A stretch of 5,201 nt of DNA, taken from NCBI GenBank assembly GCA_030445875.1, contig JASUSX010000154.1, positions 1 through 5,201 on the forward strand, read 5' to 3'. The DNA is from Clostridia bacterium (GTDB lineage Bacteria; Bacillota; DSM-521; Neomoorellales; Neomoorellaceae). The translations under genes and the position numbers were made by a program. A model generated the notes under the pieces. The model saw only the letters and a list, made by a program, of their open reading frames with translations. It did not search any database and was not told where the DNA came from. Shown one piece after another: positions 1 to 4,845 of the stretch; positions within the stretch are counted from its first letter, which is position 1; each line of letters starts with the position of its first letter.

Positions 1-7
1 TTATAAA

Positions 8-292
8 ATGACCGAAATTCTTTATCCACCGGCGGAATTAGCTAGAATGCTTAAAGTCAGCGAGCGTACTATCAGACGTTGGGTGCAGAAAGGAGATTTG
101 CCGGCCCTACGCTATGGGCGACAACTGCGTATACCGGTGAGCGCAGTGGAAAAATTAGGACGCCCGGTAGCCAATGGGTCGTCTAATAGCGATTGGCTTG
201 CCAAATGCCGGGCTACGCGGGACATGATGCCCGTAAGAGGGGATGGCGTTAAAATTCTGCGGCAGATCCGTTTGGATAGGGCGGGTCGCTGA
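8..292 (+). CDS. Excisionase/MerR-like HTH protein, probable antitoxin of a VapBC-like module
   Basis: A 94-residue protein whose first half (about residues 6-51) is a winged helix-turn-helix of the excisionase/MerR type. The pattern runs from LYPPAELARMLKVSERTIRRW through GDLPALRYGRQLRIP, which is the DNA-binding fold of the 'helix-turn-helix domain, excisionase family' group. The second half (about 54-94) is polar and ends in a short basic helix (VKILRQIRLDRAGR). In antitoxins of this build that part usually contacts the toxin; here this is inferred. A PIN-domain gene starts 5 nt after its stop, which supports an antitoxin and autoregulator role over a phage excisionase. The ATG at 8 gives a classic N-terminus for this family, but only 7 nt lie upstream, so neither RBS nor promoter can be judged and a slightly longer start cannot be excluded. 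The HTH family is fairly sure; the antitoxin role is an inference from context. Confidence 0.8.
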   Translation: MTEILYPPAELARMLKVSERTIRRWVQKGDLPALRYGRQLRIPVSAVEKLGRPVANGSSNSDWLAKCRATRDMMPVRGDGVKILRQIRLDRAGR

Positions 293-297
293 ACAAG

Positions 298-762
298 ATG
301 GCTGTACGAATAAAAGAAGTTTGCGTTGATGCCTGCCTGGTAATCAAACTGGTTATAAATGAGCCGGATAGCCCGCTGGCTGATGCCCTGTTTACCTGGT
401 GGCAGGAACAGGGAATGCAATTAATAGCCCCTGTCTTTTGTCCTGTCGAAATAGATAGTGCCATCAGGCGCAGGATTATCATTGCTAACCCGGAGGAAAG
501 ATTGACTTTGGACCAGGCGGAAGCTGCTTTTGCCGCCGCACAAACTATTCCCTTGAAAACCCTTAGTATCCCTGGTCAGCGGCAGCGGGGATGGGAACTA
601 GCCAAAGAGTTAAACTTACCTGTCGTTTACGATAGCCACTACCTGGCGTTAGCCGAATTGCGCAATTGCGATTTTTGGACATCTGATGAACGGCTGTATA
701 ATAGCGTCAAGGGCAGGTTGCCTTATGTTCATCTTCTTAGCGAATTTGTTTGTAAACTATAG
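298..762 (+). CDS. PIN-domain ribonuclease, VapC-like toxin candidate
   Basis: A 154-residue single PIN domain, the fold of Mg2+-dependent RNases that act as toxins in VapBC modules. The expected acidic residues are visible in order: Asp11 in VCVDACLVIKL, Glu51 in PVEIDSAIRR, Asp112 in VVYDSHYLALAE, and Asp130 in FWTSDERLYNSV. The spacing and the conserved (T/W)xSD near the C-terminus fit the family, so the nuclease site looks intact. The length is slightly above that of the smallest VapC proteins. It begins 5 nt after the HTH gene and has only a weak SD (GGGCGGG, about 11 nt upstream), which suggests translation coupled to the antitoxin gene. In known families, toxin activity is blocked when the antitoxin is bound. 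The RNA target cannot be read from sequence. PIN assignment is strong; cellular toxin activity is inferred. Confidence 0.85.
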   Translation: MAVRIKEVCVDACLVIKLVINEPDSPLADALFTWWQEQGMQLIAPVFCPVEIDSAIRRRIIIANPEERLTLDQAEAAFAAAQTIPLKTLSIPGQRQRGWELAKELNLPVVYDSHYLALAELRNCDFWTSDERLYNSVKGRLPYVHLLSEFVCKL

Positions 763-781
763 CGGGGCGCTGCTGTATGAG

Positions 782-805
782 GCCTGCCATCTGGCAGGCT
801 TTTTT
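782..805 (+). terminator. Intrinsic terminator of the toxin-antitoxin unit
   Basis: A perfect 7-bp GC-rich stem (GCCTGCC at 782-788 with GGCAGGC at 793-799) has a 4-nt ATCT loop and is followed directly by six T residues. It sits 19 nt after the PIN gene stop. There is no T run on the opposite strand, so it should act only on rightward transcription and would not stop leftward motAB transcripts. Confidence 0.85.
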
Positions 806-818
806 GTCCCGGCGGTAA

Positions 819-1057
819 GGTAAAAAACCGGAGGCCCATTATACCCTGCTGGGCTCGGCCACCCGGCAGGGCCAGACCTTTATCGTAGTCGTCCTGGATG
901 AACCCGGTGGCAGGGCCGCTGATAAAGACGCGGCCGCCGGCCCCTGGGCCCAGCGGAATGGGGGTTACTAACCGGCCTGGTGCTGGCCCTGGCGTACGGC
1001 TCCTACCGCCTGGTGCATGCCCGGCGTCAACGGCAGAGTATGGCAGCGAGCGCTTAA
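819..1057 (+). pseudogene. C-terminal remnant of a serine-type D-Ala-D-Ala carboxypeptidase (S11), frameshifted
   Basis: No intact ORF is present, but two adjoining frames read as the end of a penicillin-binding DD-carboxypeptidase of the DacA/DacF type, an enzyme that trims peptidoglycan stem peptides. From 819 the frame gives KKPEAHYTLLGSATRQGQ followed by TFIVVVLDEPGGRAADKDAA. This matches the strand after the KTG box in the family ('...PEAGY-LV-SA-R-G--LI-VVL'). That frame drifts after about residue DAA and stops at 969-971. From about 941 a frame offset by two continues as PAEWGLLTGLVLALAYGSYR then LVHARRQRQSMAASA. This looks like a single C-terminal membrane anchor with a basic tail, ending at TAA 1055-1057. 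The SxxK, SxN and KTG active-site boxes are all absent, so no activity is expected. In-frame stops (816-818 in the first frame) rule out a start. The family call rests on recognition of the pattern only. Confidence 0.55.
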
Positions 1058-1806
1058 CCAGCGGGGCTATTTTCTTTCCCCTGGGTAGCGAAGGGGTTCT
1101 GCCGGTAGATAATCACGTCGACCCGGCGATTTTTACGGCGATCGTCTTCGCTGGTATTGGGGAAGAGGGGATGGTATTCGCCATAACCCAGGGCTATGAA
1201 CCGGGAGGGCGCCAGGCCGGCAGTTTCGGTGAAAAAGCGGATTACCGTCGTCGCCCGGACGGCAGATAATTCCCAGTTGCTGGGGAACTGGGAGGTGTTG
1301 ATGGGCAGGTCATCGGTGGAACCGGCGACGCCGATATAATTAGGCAACTGTCGTAGGTAACCAGCTATTTTTTGTAATATAGGAACGGCATCAGGGTGCA
1401 GGGTGGCCTGGCCCCGGTCGAAGAGGACGGAGCCGGTAAAGCTGATAATCAGTCCCTGGCTGGTAGAGGTGACAAAGACCTGGTCTTTTAAACCCTGTTG
1501 TGCCAGGTAGGCTTGCAGCTCGCTGCTGATACCGGTCAGTTCATCCGGCGGCACCACTTGCTCGCCGCTGCCCAGTTCAGGGAGGACCATGCTGCCGGCG
1601 CTGCTGTTAAAGATCTGGCTCAGGGCCCGGGCCAGCTGCTGGTAGCGAACCATATCAACCTTGGAAACAGCGTACATGACGATAAAAAAGGCCATCAACA
1701 AGGTAATCAGGTCGGCATAAGTCAAAAGCCAGCGCATACTACCCGCACCAGCATGGCTGCTGGTATTATTTTCATCCTCTGACTGGATTTTTTTGAAGAC
1801 AGACAT
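1054..1806 (-). CDS. motB: Flagellar motor stator protein MotB
   Basis: A 250-residue inner-membrane protein that, with MotA, forms the ion-conducting stator of the flagellar motor and anchors it to peptidoglycan. A short polar cytoplasmic tail (1-23) leads into one membrane helix (about 25-47) with the motif RWLLTYADLITLLMAFFIVM. Asp32 is the essential ion-binding aspartate of the family. A linker and plug region (about 50-115) precedes an OmpA-like peptidoglycan-binding domain (about 118-235). Conserved elements there include VLFDRGQATLHPDA, FPSNWELSAVRA, GYGEYHP and RRKNRRVDVII. One oddity is that the usual GHTDD motif reads GSTDD (Ser163). ATG 1806 has AAAGGAAAGG just upstream at good spacing, inside the 16-nt gap after motA. 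The stop overlaps the stop of the convergent carboxypeptidase remnant. Family length and architecture are normal. The coupling ion (H+ or Na+) cannot be assigned with confidence. Confidence 0.96.
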   Translation of the reverse strand: MSVFKKIQSEDENNTSSHAGAGSMRWLLTYADLITLLMAFFIVMYAVSKVDMVRYQQLARALSQIFNSSAGSMVLPELGSGEQVVPPDELTGISSELQAYLAQQGLKDQVFVTSTSQGLIISFTGSVLFDRGQATLHPDAVPILQKIAGYLRQLPNYIGVAGSTDDLPINTSQFPSNWELSAVRATTVIRFFTETAGLAPSRFIALGYGEYHPLFPNTSEDDRRKNRRVDVIIYRQNPFATQGKENSPAG

Positions 1807-1822
1807 CCGTTACCTTTCCTTT

Positions 1823-2584
1823 CTATATTTCCCCGGAAGATTCCAGCCCGGCCAGGGTTCCCAGCTCTCGCTGGATTAAACGCGGGTTTTTCCCCTGGAC
1901 GATGCCGAGGATGCCTTCCATGATGATCTGGTCAGCCACCATTTTTTCGCTGGCTCGGGCTTTGAGCTTGGCGGCCATGGGTAGCCAGAGGATGTTGGCG
2001 CTGGCAATGCCGTACAAGGTGGCCAGGAAGGCCACGGCAATGGCGGCAGCCAGTTTGGTGGTGTCGCTGATGTTGCTCAAGACATGTACCAGGCCGATAA
2101 CCGTGCCGATAATGCCCATGGTGGGGGCGTAACCTCCGGCAGTCTCGAAGATGCCAGCGCCGGACTTATATTCCTGCTGCCGGCATATGATTTCGTTTTC
2201 CATGATCCGGCGGATCTCCTCCGGGTCAATGCCGTCAACGGCGAAGGACAGGCCATGGCGCAGGAGGCGATCATCAAATTGCTGGGCGCGGCTCTCAAGG
2301 GCGAGTAACCCTTCCCGGCGGGCGGTTTCGGCCAGGTTGACCAGGGTGTTAATGATATTTTCAAAATCGGCGTGGCTGTCCTGGAATACCTGGCCCAGGA
2401 GCTCGGGGACGCGGCGCAGTTCCTTCGGGCGGCAGGAGAAAGCGGTGGCGCCGATGGTACCGCCCAGGATAATGATTATCGCCGGAATATTGAGCAGGGC
2501 GGCCAGGCTGTTCCCTTCCATGAGCAGGGCGATAAGGATGGCCGCAACGGCCGTTATGAGTCCCAAAATACTTGCCAGGTCCAT
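1823..2584 (-). CDS. motA: Flagellar motor stator protein MotA
   Basis: A 253-residue MotA/ExbB-family protein, the multi-pass partner of MotB in the stator. Four membrane helices are visible: about 4-21, 33-51, 150-170 and 178-203. Between helices 2 and 3 is the large cytoplasmic loop with the conserved ARREGLLALE (about 88-97), which in studied MotA proteins contacts the rotor protein FliG. Helix 3 carries GGYAPTMGIIGTVIGLVHVL with the conserved Pro154. Helix 4 carries FLATLYGIASANILWLP with Pro202. Both prolines match the functional prolines of characterised MotA proteins. The start MDLASILGL is typical and no other start codon exists before the upstream in-frame stop. Only a weak GGA lies at normal SD spacing, and it sits inside a hairpin; a stronger SD lies farther upstream. 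motB follows after 16 nt, so the pair is one operon. Its stator-only layout, away from other flagellar genes, is common in Firmicutes. Confidence 0.97.
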   Translation of the reverse strand: MDLASILGLITAVAAILIALLMEGNSLAALLNIPAIIIILGGTIGATAFSCRPKELRRVPELLGQVFQDSHADFENIINTLVNLAETARREGLLALESRAQQFDDRLLRHGLSFAVDGIDPEEIRRIMENEIICRQQEYKSGAGIFETAGGYAPTMGIIGTVIGLVHVLSNISDTTKLAAAIAVAFLATLYGIASANILWLPMAAKLKARASEKMVADQIIMEGILGIVQGKNPRLIQRELGTLAGLESSGEI

Positions 2585-2589
2585 ACAGT

Positions 2590-2614
2590 GTCCGGCAACG
2601 GTGAACGGCCGGAC
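2590..2614 (-). promoter_or_regulatory. Hairpin in the motA 5' leader between a distal SD and the AUG
   Basis: On the - strand the motA leader reads GTCCGGC, an 11-nt loop, then GCCGGAC: a perfect 7-bp, GC-rich inverted repeat. It ends 5 nt before the AUG and starts 2 nt after the SD-like AAGGGAGGG. If it folds in the mRNA it buries the weak proximal GGA and shortens the effective distance between the strong SD and the start codon. Seen directly: the repeat and spacings. Inferred: any role in translation. Confidence 0.5.
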
Positions 2615-2616
2615 TA

Positions 2617-2625
2617 CCCTCCCTT
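2617..2625 (-). promoter_or_regulatory. Strong SD-like site placed far upstream of motA
   Basis: AAGGGAGGG on the - strand is the best ribosome-binding match before motA, but 32 nt separate it from the AUG, far beyond normal spacing. With the 25-nt hairpin looped out, 7 nt remain, which is in the usual range. No start codon lies at normal distance from it in any frame that opens a long gene. Confidence 0.5.
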
Positions 2626-2649
2626 GAGTGTTTTCCCTACATAATCATG

Positions 2650-2676
2650 TAATCGACTATTGTATAAAAAAGTTGA
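2650..2676 (-). promoter_or_regulatory. Sigma-28 (SigD/FliA)-like promoter candidate for motAB
   Basis: On the - strand TCAA, 15 nt, then GTCGATTA resembles the motility sigma-factor consensus TAAA-N15-GCCGATAT: 3 of 4 and 5 of 8 bases match, with correct spacing. It lies about 65 nt upstream of the motA start, which fits the known use of this sigma factor for motility genes. The match is imperfect and the region is AT-rich, so chance similarity is possible. Confidence 0.35.
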
Positions 2677-2702
2677 GGATGAGGCGAAGAATCATATTTA
2701 TA
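2673..2702 (+). promoter_or_regulatory. Weak sigma-A-like promoter candidate for the DUF2225 gene
   Basis: TTGAGG (2673-2678), 18 nt, then TTTATA (2697-2702) is the best vegetative promoter match upstream of the DUF2225 gene, leaving a leader of roughly 60 nt. Its -35 element overlaps the -35-like element of the leftward motAB candidate. The rest of the 187-bp divergent gap holds an AGTTAACT palindrome (2734-2741) and nothing else I can name. Confidence 0.25.
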
Positions 2703-2771
2703 GCGGTAGGAAGTTGGTGACCTGCGTAGAATTAGTTAACTGTTCTTCGGGAAAACCTGGGAGGGATGATA

Positions 2772-3467
2772 ATGGCAGCCCATGTTGAGCCCCTTTATAA
2801 TAAGCGTTATCAGTGTCTTTTCTGCGGCCGGGAATTTACCAATAAAAAGCTGCGCCTGAGCCGGATACGCCAGCTGCGGCGCGATAGCGATTTATGCGCC
2901 TACTTTGAGGGGGAAAACCCCTACTTTTACGAGGTCATGGTTTGCCCCCACTGCGGCTACGCCTTTACCGCCACCTTCAGCCCGGTAAAAAAGGAACACC
3001 GGGAAGCGATAAAGGGGGAATATATCAGCAAGATCTCCAGGAAAGACTATACCGGTCCCCGCACCCTGGAGGATGCCCTCAATGTCTATAAACTGGCCTT
3101 ATTGTGCGGGAACTTGAACCAGGAAAAACCCTCGGTTATTGCGGGGCTGTGTTTACATATTGCCTGGTTTTACCGTTATAACCAGGATGAGGGGGCAGAA
3201 AAAAAGTACCTCCGTTATGCCTGCGACCTTTACCAGGAGGCCTACGAAAAGGAGAGCGGGACGGCCGGAGGCAAGAGCCCTAACTTGATTAGTTACCTGA
3301 TCGGTGAACTGGAAGGCCGGTTGGGCAATTATCAGGTGGCCTGTCGCTGGCTGGGGCGCCTGGTTAATGGGCGTAATTTAGAACCCTACCTGCGGGGATT
3401 ACTTCAGGAGCGTTGGGCTGTTTACCGGGAGAAGCTGGCCGACGCCCATACGGCTGGGGAATTGTAG
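2772..3467 (+). CDS. DUF2225 family protein with two CXXC knuckles
   Basis: A 231-residue cytoplasmic protein of the uncharacterised DUF2225 family, found widely in Clostridia and other Firmicutes. Counting from the chosen start, CLFC (residues 15-18) and CPHCGYAF (residues 58-65) form a likely split zinc ribbon around YFEGENPYFYEVMVC. The segment EHREAIKGEYISKI follows, and the C-terminal two thirds is all helical with TPR-like pairs (ALNVYKLALLCG, GLCLHIAWFYRYN, YACDLYQEAYEKE, GELEGRLGNYQVACRWLGRL). There is no signal peptide or membrane segment. I chose ATG 2772 because GGAGG at 2760-2764 sits 7 nt before it. The alternative ATG 2766 directly abuts the SD and would add only Met-Ile. Tandem stops TAG TAA end the gene. 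No enzyme motif is visible. A role as a zinc-bearing, protein-binding scaffold is plausible from the fold but unproven. Confidence 0.88.
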   Translation: MAAHVEPLYNKRYQCLFCGREFTNKKLRLSRIRQLRRDSDLCAYFEGENPYFYEVMVCPHCGYAFTATFSPVKKEHREAIKGEYISKISRKDYTGPRTLEDALNVYKLALLCGNLNQEKPSVIAGLCLHIAWFYRYNQDEGAEKKYLRYACDLYQEAYEKESGTAGGKSPNLISYLIGELEGRLGNYQVACRWLGRLVNGRNLEPYLRGLLQERWAVYREKLADAHTAGEL

Positions 3468-3484
3468 TAAGGCAGGCGCGATCC

Positions 3485-3501
3485 TTGGGTAACTTACCTA
3501 A
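3485..3501. promoter_or_regulatory. Near-palindromic operator candidate upstream of pfkA
   Basis: A 17-bp near-palindrome with the perfect core GGTAAcTTACC (3488-3498) and flanking TT/AA, ending 3 bp before the -35 box. A second pair of the same half-site, GGTAA at 3517-3521 and TTACC at 3535-3539, brackets the -10 box. The arrangement fits a dimeric transcription factor site, though the regulator is unknown and no matching regulator gene is in the window. Confidence 0.35.
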
Positions 3502-3504
3502 TTC

Positions 3505-3533
3505 TTGCTTTCACCCGGTAAAGCTGGTATGAT
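3505..3533 (+). promoter_or_regulatory. Sigma-A promoter of pfkA with extended -10
   Basis: TTGCTT (3505-3510), exactly 17 nt, then TATGAT (3528-3533) preceded by TGG, an extended -10. Transcription would start near 3540, giving a short leader of about 25 nt before the TTG start. This suggests pfkA is transcribed independently of the DUF2225 gene, although read-through from upstream is possible since no terminator is seen between them. Confidence 0.75.
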
Positions 3534-3563
3534 GTTACCAAAATAAGAGAAGGATGGATCATC

Positions 3564-4646
3564 TTGCCCAAACGTTTAGCTATCCTCACTGGTGGCGGTG
3601 ACTGCCCCGGCCTCAACGCCGTCATCCGGGCGGCCACCAAGACGGCCTTCAGCCACGGTTACGAGATGATCGGCTTCCTGGATGGTTATACCGGCGTGGT
3701 GGAAAGCCGTTACATAAAATTGGACCCGCCGGCCATTTCCGGCCTCCTGCACCGGGGCGGTACCATCCTGGGGACCAACAACCGCAGCAACCCCTTTTAT
3801 TTTCCGGTCAAGGTGGGGGACGAGATAACTTACCAGGACATGTCCGACCGGGCCGTGACGCGGCTGGACGAGATGGGAATCGAGGCCCTGCTGGTGGTCG
3901 GCGGCGACGGGACCCTGGCCGGGGCGCGGGATTTCAAGGCCAAAGGGGCGCGGGTCATCGGCGTCCCTAAGACCATCGACAACGACCTGGCGGCCACCGA
4001 CCAGACCTTCGGCTTCGACACGGCCGTCCGCACGGCCACCGACGCCCTGGATAAGCTGCATACCACAGCCGAATCCCATCACCGGGTCATGGTCCTGGAA
4101 CTCATGGGCCGCTACGCCGGCTGGATCGCCCTCTACAGCGGCCTGGCCGGGGGTGCCGATGTAATTTTAATACCTGAGATTCCCTGGCGCATTGAGGGCG
4201 TGCTGGCCAAGATCGAGGCCCGCCGGGTCGAGGGCAAGCCCTTCAGCATCGTCGTGGTCGCCGAAGGGGTTAAGTCACAGGCCGGGGAACTGGTCGTCCA
4301 GCGCCGGGTGGAGGGCAGCGTGGAGAAGGTTCGCCTGGGGGGCATCGGCCAGCTGGTGGGGCAGATGATTGAGGAAAAAAGCGGCATTGAAGCCAGGGTG
4401 ACCGTTCTGGGCCACATCCAGCGGGGCGGCTCGCCTTCCTCCTACGACCGGGTGCTGGCCACCCGCTTCGGCGTGGCGGCAGCAGAGCTGGCCGTCAAAG
4501 GCATCCACGGGGTCATGGTCTGCCTGCAGGGCAACGCCATCGCCCACGTACCCCTGGAGGAAGCCGTGGGCAAACCCCGGACCATCCCTTTAGATCACCA
4601 GCTCCTGGCCACGGCGCGGGCGATAGGGATCAGCTTCGGAGAATGA
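3564..4646 (+). CDS. pfkA: 6-phosphofructokinase, group III/mixed-signature type
   Basis: A 360-residue cytosolic enzyme that phosphorylates fructose 6-phosphate to fructose 1,6-bisphosphate, the committed step of glycolysis. Visible motifs are GGGDCPGLNAVIRA (10-23), HRGGTILGT (63-71), VVGGDGT (111-117), PKTIDNDL (135-142) with catalytic Asp139, MGRYAGWIAL (181-190), IPE (203-205), and GHIQRGGSPSSYDR (283-296). Gly116 in GGDGT is the residue found in ATP users (PPi users usually have Asp there). Lys136 in PKTIDND is the residue typical of PPi users and of actinobacterial-type ATP enzymes (Gly in E. coli PfkA). The donor is therefore probably ATP but not certain. It is about 40 residues longer than E. 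coli PfkA, as in its subgroup. The start is TTG 3564, with SD AAGGA (3550-3554) 9 nt upstream; the nearby ATG at 3554 is out of frame. It has its own promoter with operator-like half-sites. Confidence 0.95.
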   Translation: MPKRLAILTGGGDCPGLNAVIRAATKTAFSHGYEMIGFLDGYTGVVESRYIKLDPPAISGLLHRGGTILGTNNRSNPFYFPVKVGDEITYQDMSDRAVTRLDEMGIEALLVVGGDGTLAGARDFKAKGARVIGVPKTIDNDLAATDQTFGFDTAVRTATDALDKLHTTAESHHRVMVLELMGRYAGWIALYSGLAGGADVILIPEIPWRIEGVLAKIEARRVEGKPFSIVVVAEGVKSQAGELVVQRRVEGSVEKVRLGGIGQLVGQMIEEKSGIEARVTVLGHIQRGGSPSSYDRVLATRFGVAAAELAVKGIHGVMVCLQGNAIAHVPLEEAVGKPRTIPLDHQLLATARAIGISFGE

Positions 4647-4653
4647 TAAACTC

Positions 4654-4812
4654 ATGGTTTTGTATGGCATTAAACATACAGGAAACGCTGTATTTATTAT
4701 CCATTCCAGGCATGAGGGATTCAATTATCAAGGGCATCATAGAATTGTCTATGAAGTTTTAAGGGACGAAGGGGTAGTAAAAATATTAAGAATGTTGACC
4801 TACTATGATTAA
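4654..4812 (+). CDS. Small ORF resembling the C-terminal part of a RelE/YoeB-type toxin
   Basis: A 52-codon ORF begins 7 nt after the pfkA stop. The segment HHRIVYEVLRDEGVVKILRM (residues 28-47) followed by LTYYD resembles the last two beta strands and C-terminal Tyr of RelE/YoeB/ParE-fold mRNA interferases ('HRIVY-V----V-IL---HY'). Full members of that superfamily are about 85-95 residues, so the N-terminal helices are missing and residues 1-27 are not recognisable. This is probably a truncated remnant, although an SD-like GGAG (4638-4641) lies 12 nt before the ATG and it could be translated after pfkA. Codon choice is AT-rich and unlike pfkA, which points to acquired DNA. No antitoxin gene is adjacent. 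It is too short to classify firmly. Confidence 0.4.
   Translation: MVLYGIKHTGNAVFIIHSRHEGFNYQGHHRIVYEVLRDEGVVKILRMLTYYD
4676..4698 (+). terminator. Weak terminator-like hairpin after pfkA
   Basis: ATACAG (4676-4681) and CTGTAT (4688-4693) form a perfect 6-bp stem around GAAACG, followed by TTTATT. It is the only terminator-like structure soon after pfkA (about 30 nt past its stop). The stem is short and the T tract is interrupted, and it lies within the small ORF at 4654-4812, so the two readings partly compete. Confidence 0.25.
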
Positions 4813-4845
4813 GGCGGAGTGGGGGCACCCCTATTTAGCCCGCCT
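4812..4845. repeat. Nested inverted repeat between convergent ORF ends
   Basis: An outer 6-bp pair AGGCGG/CCGCCT (4812-4817 with 4840-4845) encloses an inner hairpin GGGG-GCA-CCCC (4821-4831). It covers the stop codon of the leftward coiled-coil gene and begins at the last base of the rightward small ORF. Neither side has a T run, so it is at best a weak bidirectional terminator or an RNA-stabilising element. Confidence 0.35.

Noticed and set aside
112..482. Two leftward open frames opposite the HTH and PIN genes
   Set aside because: They overlap two well-supported genes and lack SD sites and any recognisable domain.
898..1269. Rightward 123-codon open frame over the carboxypeptidase remnant and the motB 3' end
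   Set aside because: It is Pro/Gly-rich and family-less, and most of it lies antisense to the conserved OmpA-like domain of motB. It starts in a frame different from the recognisable remnant.
1498..1782. Rightward 94-codon frame opposite the motB N-terminal region
   Set aside because: It is antisense to the membrane helix and linker of motB, with no motif or RBS.
2151..2627. Rightward open frames of 74-158 codons opposite motA
   Set aside because: They are Arg/Ser-rich shadows of motA codons with no family resemblance; motA on the other strand is unmistakable.
2734..2741. AGTTAACT palindrome before the DUF2225 gene as an operator
   Set aside because: An 8-bp palindrome in AT-rich DNA is expected by chance and no second copy was found nearby.
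3485..3501. Terminator of the DUF2225 gene
   Set aside because: The palindrome leaves a loop of only 1-3 nt with at most a 4-5 bp AT-containing stem and no following T run; an operator fits better.
3576..4082. Leftward 168-codon open frame inside pfkA
   Set aside because: It is entirely antisense to conserved phosphofructokinase motifs in GC-rich DNA, with no SD and a composition typical of a shadow frame.
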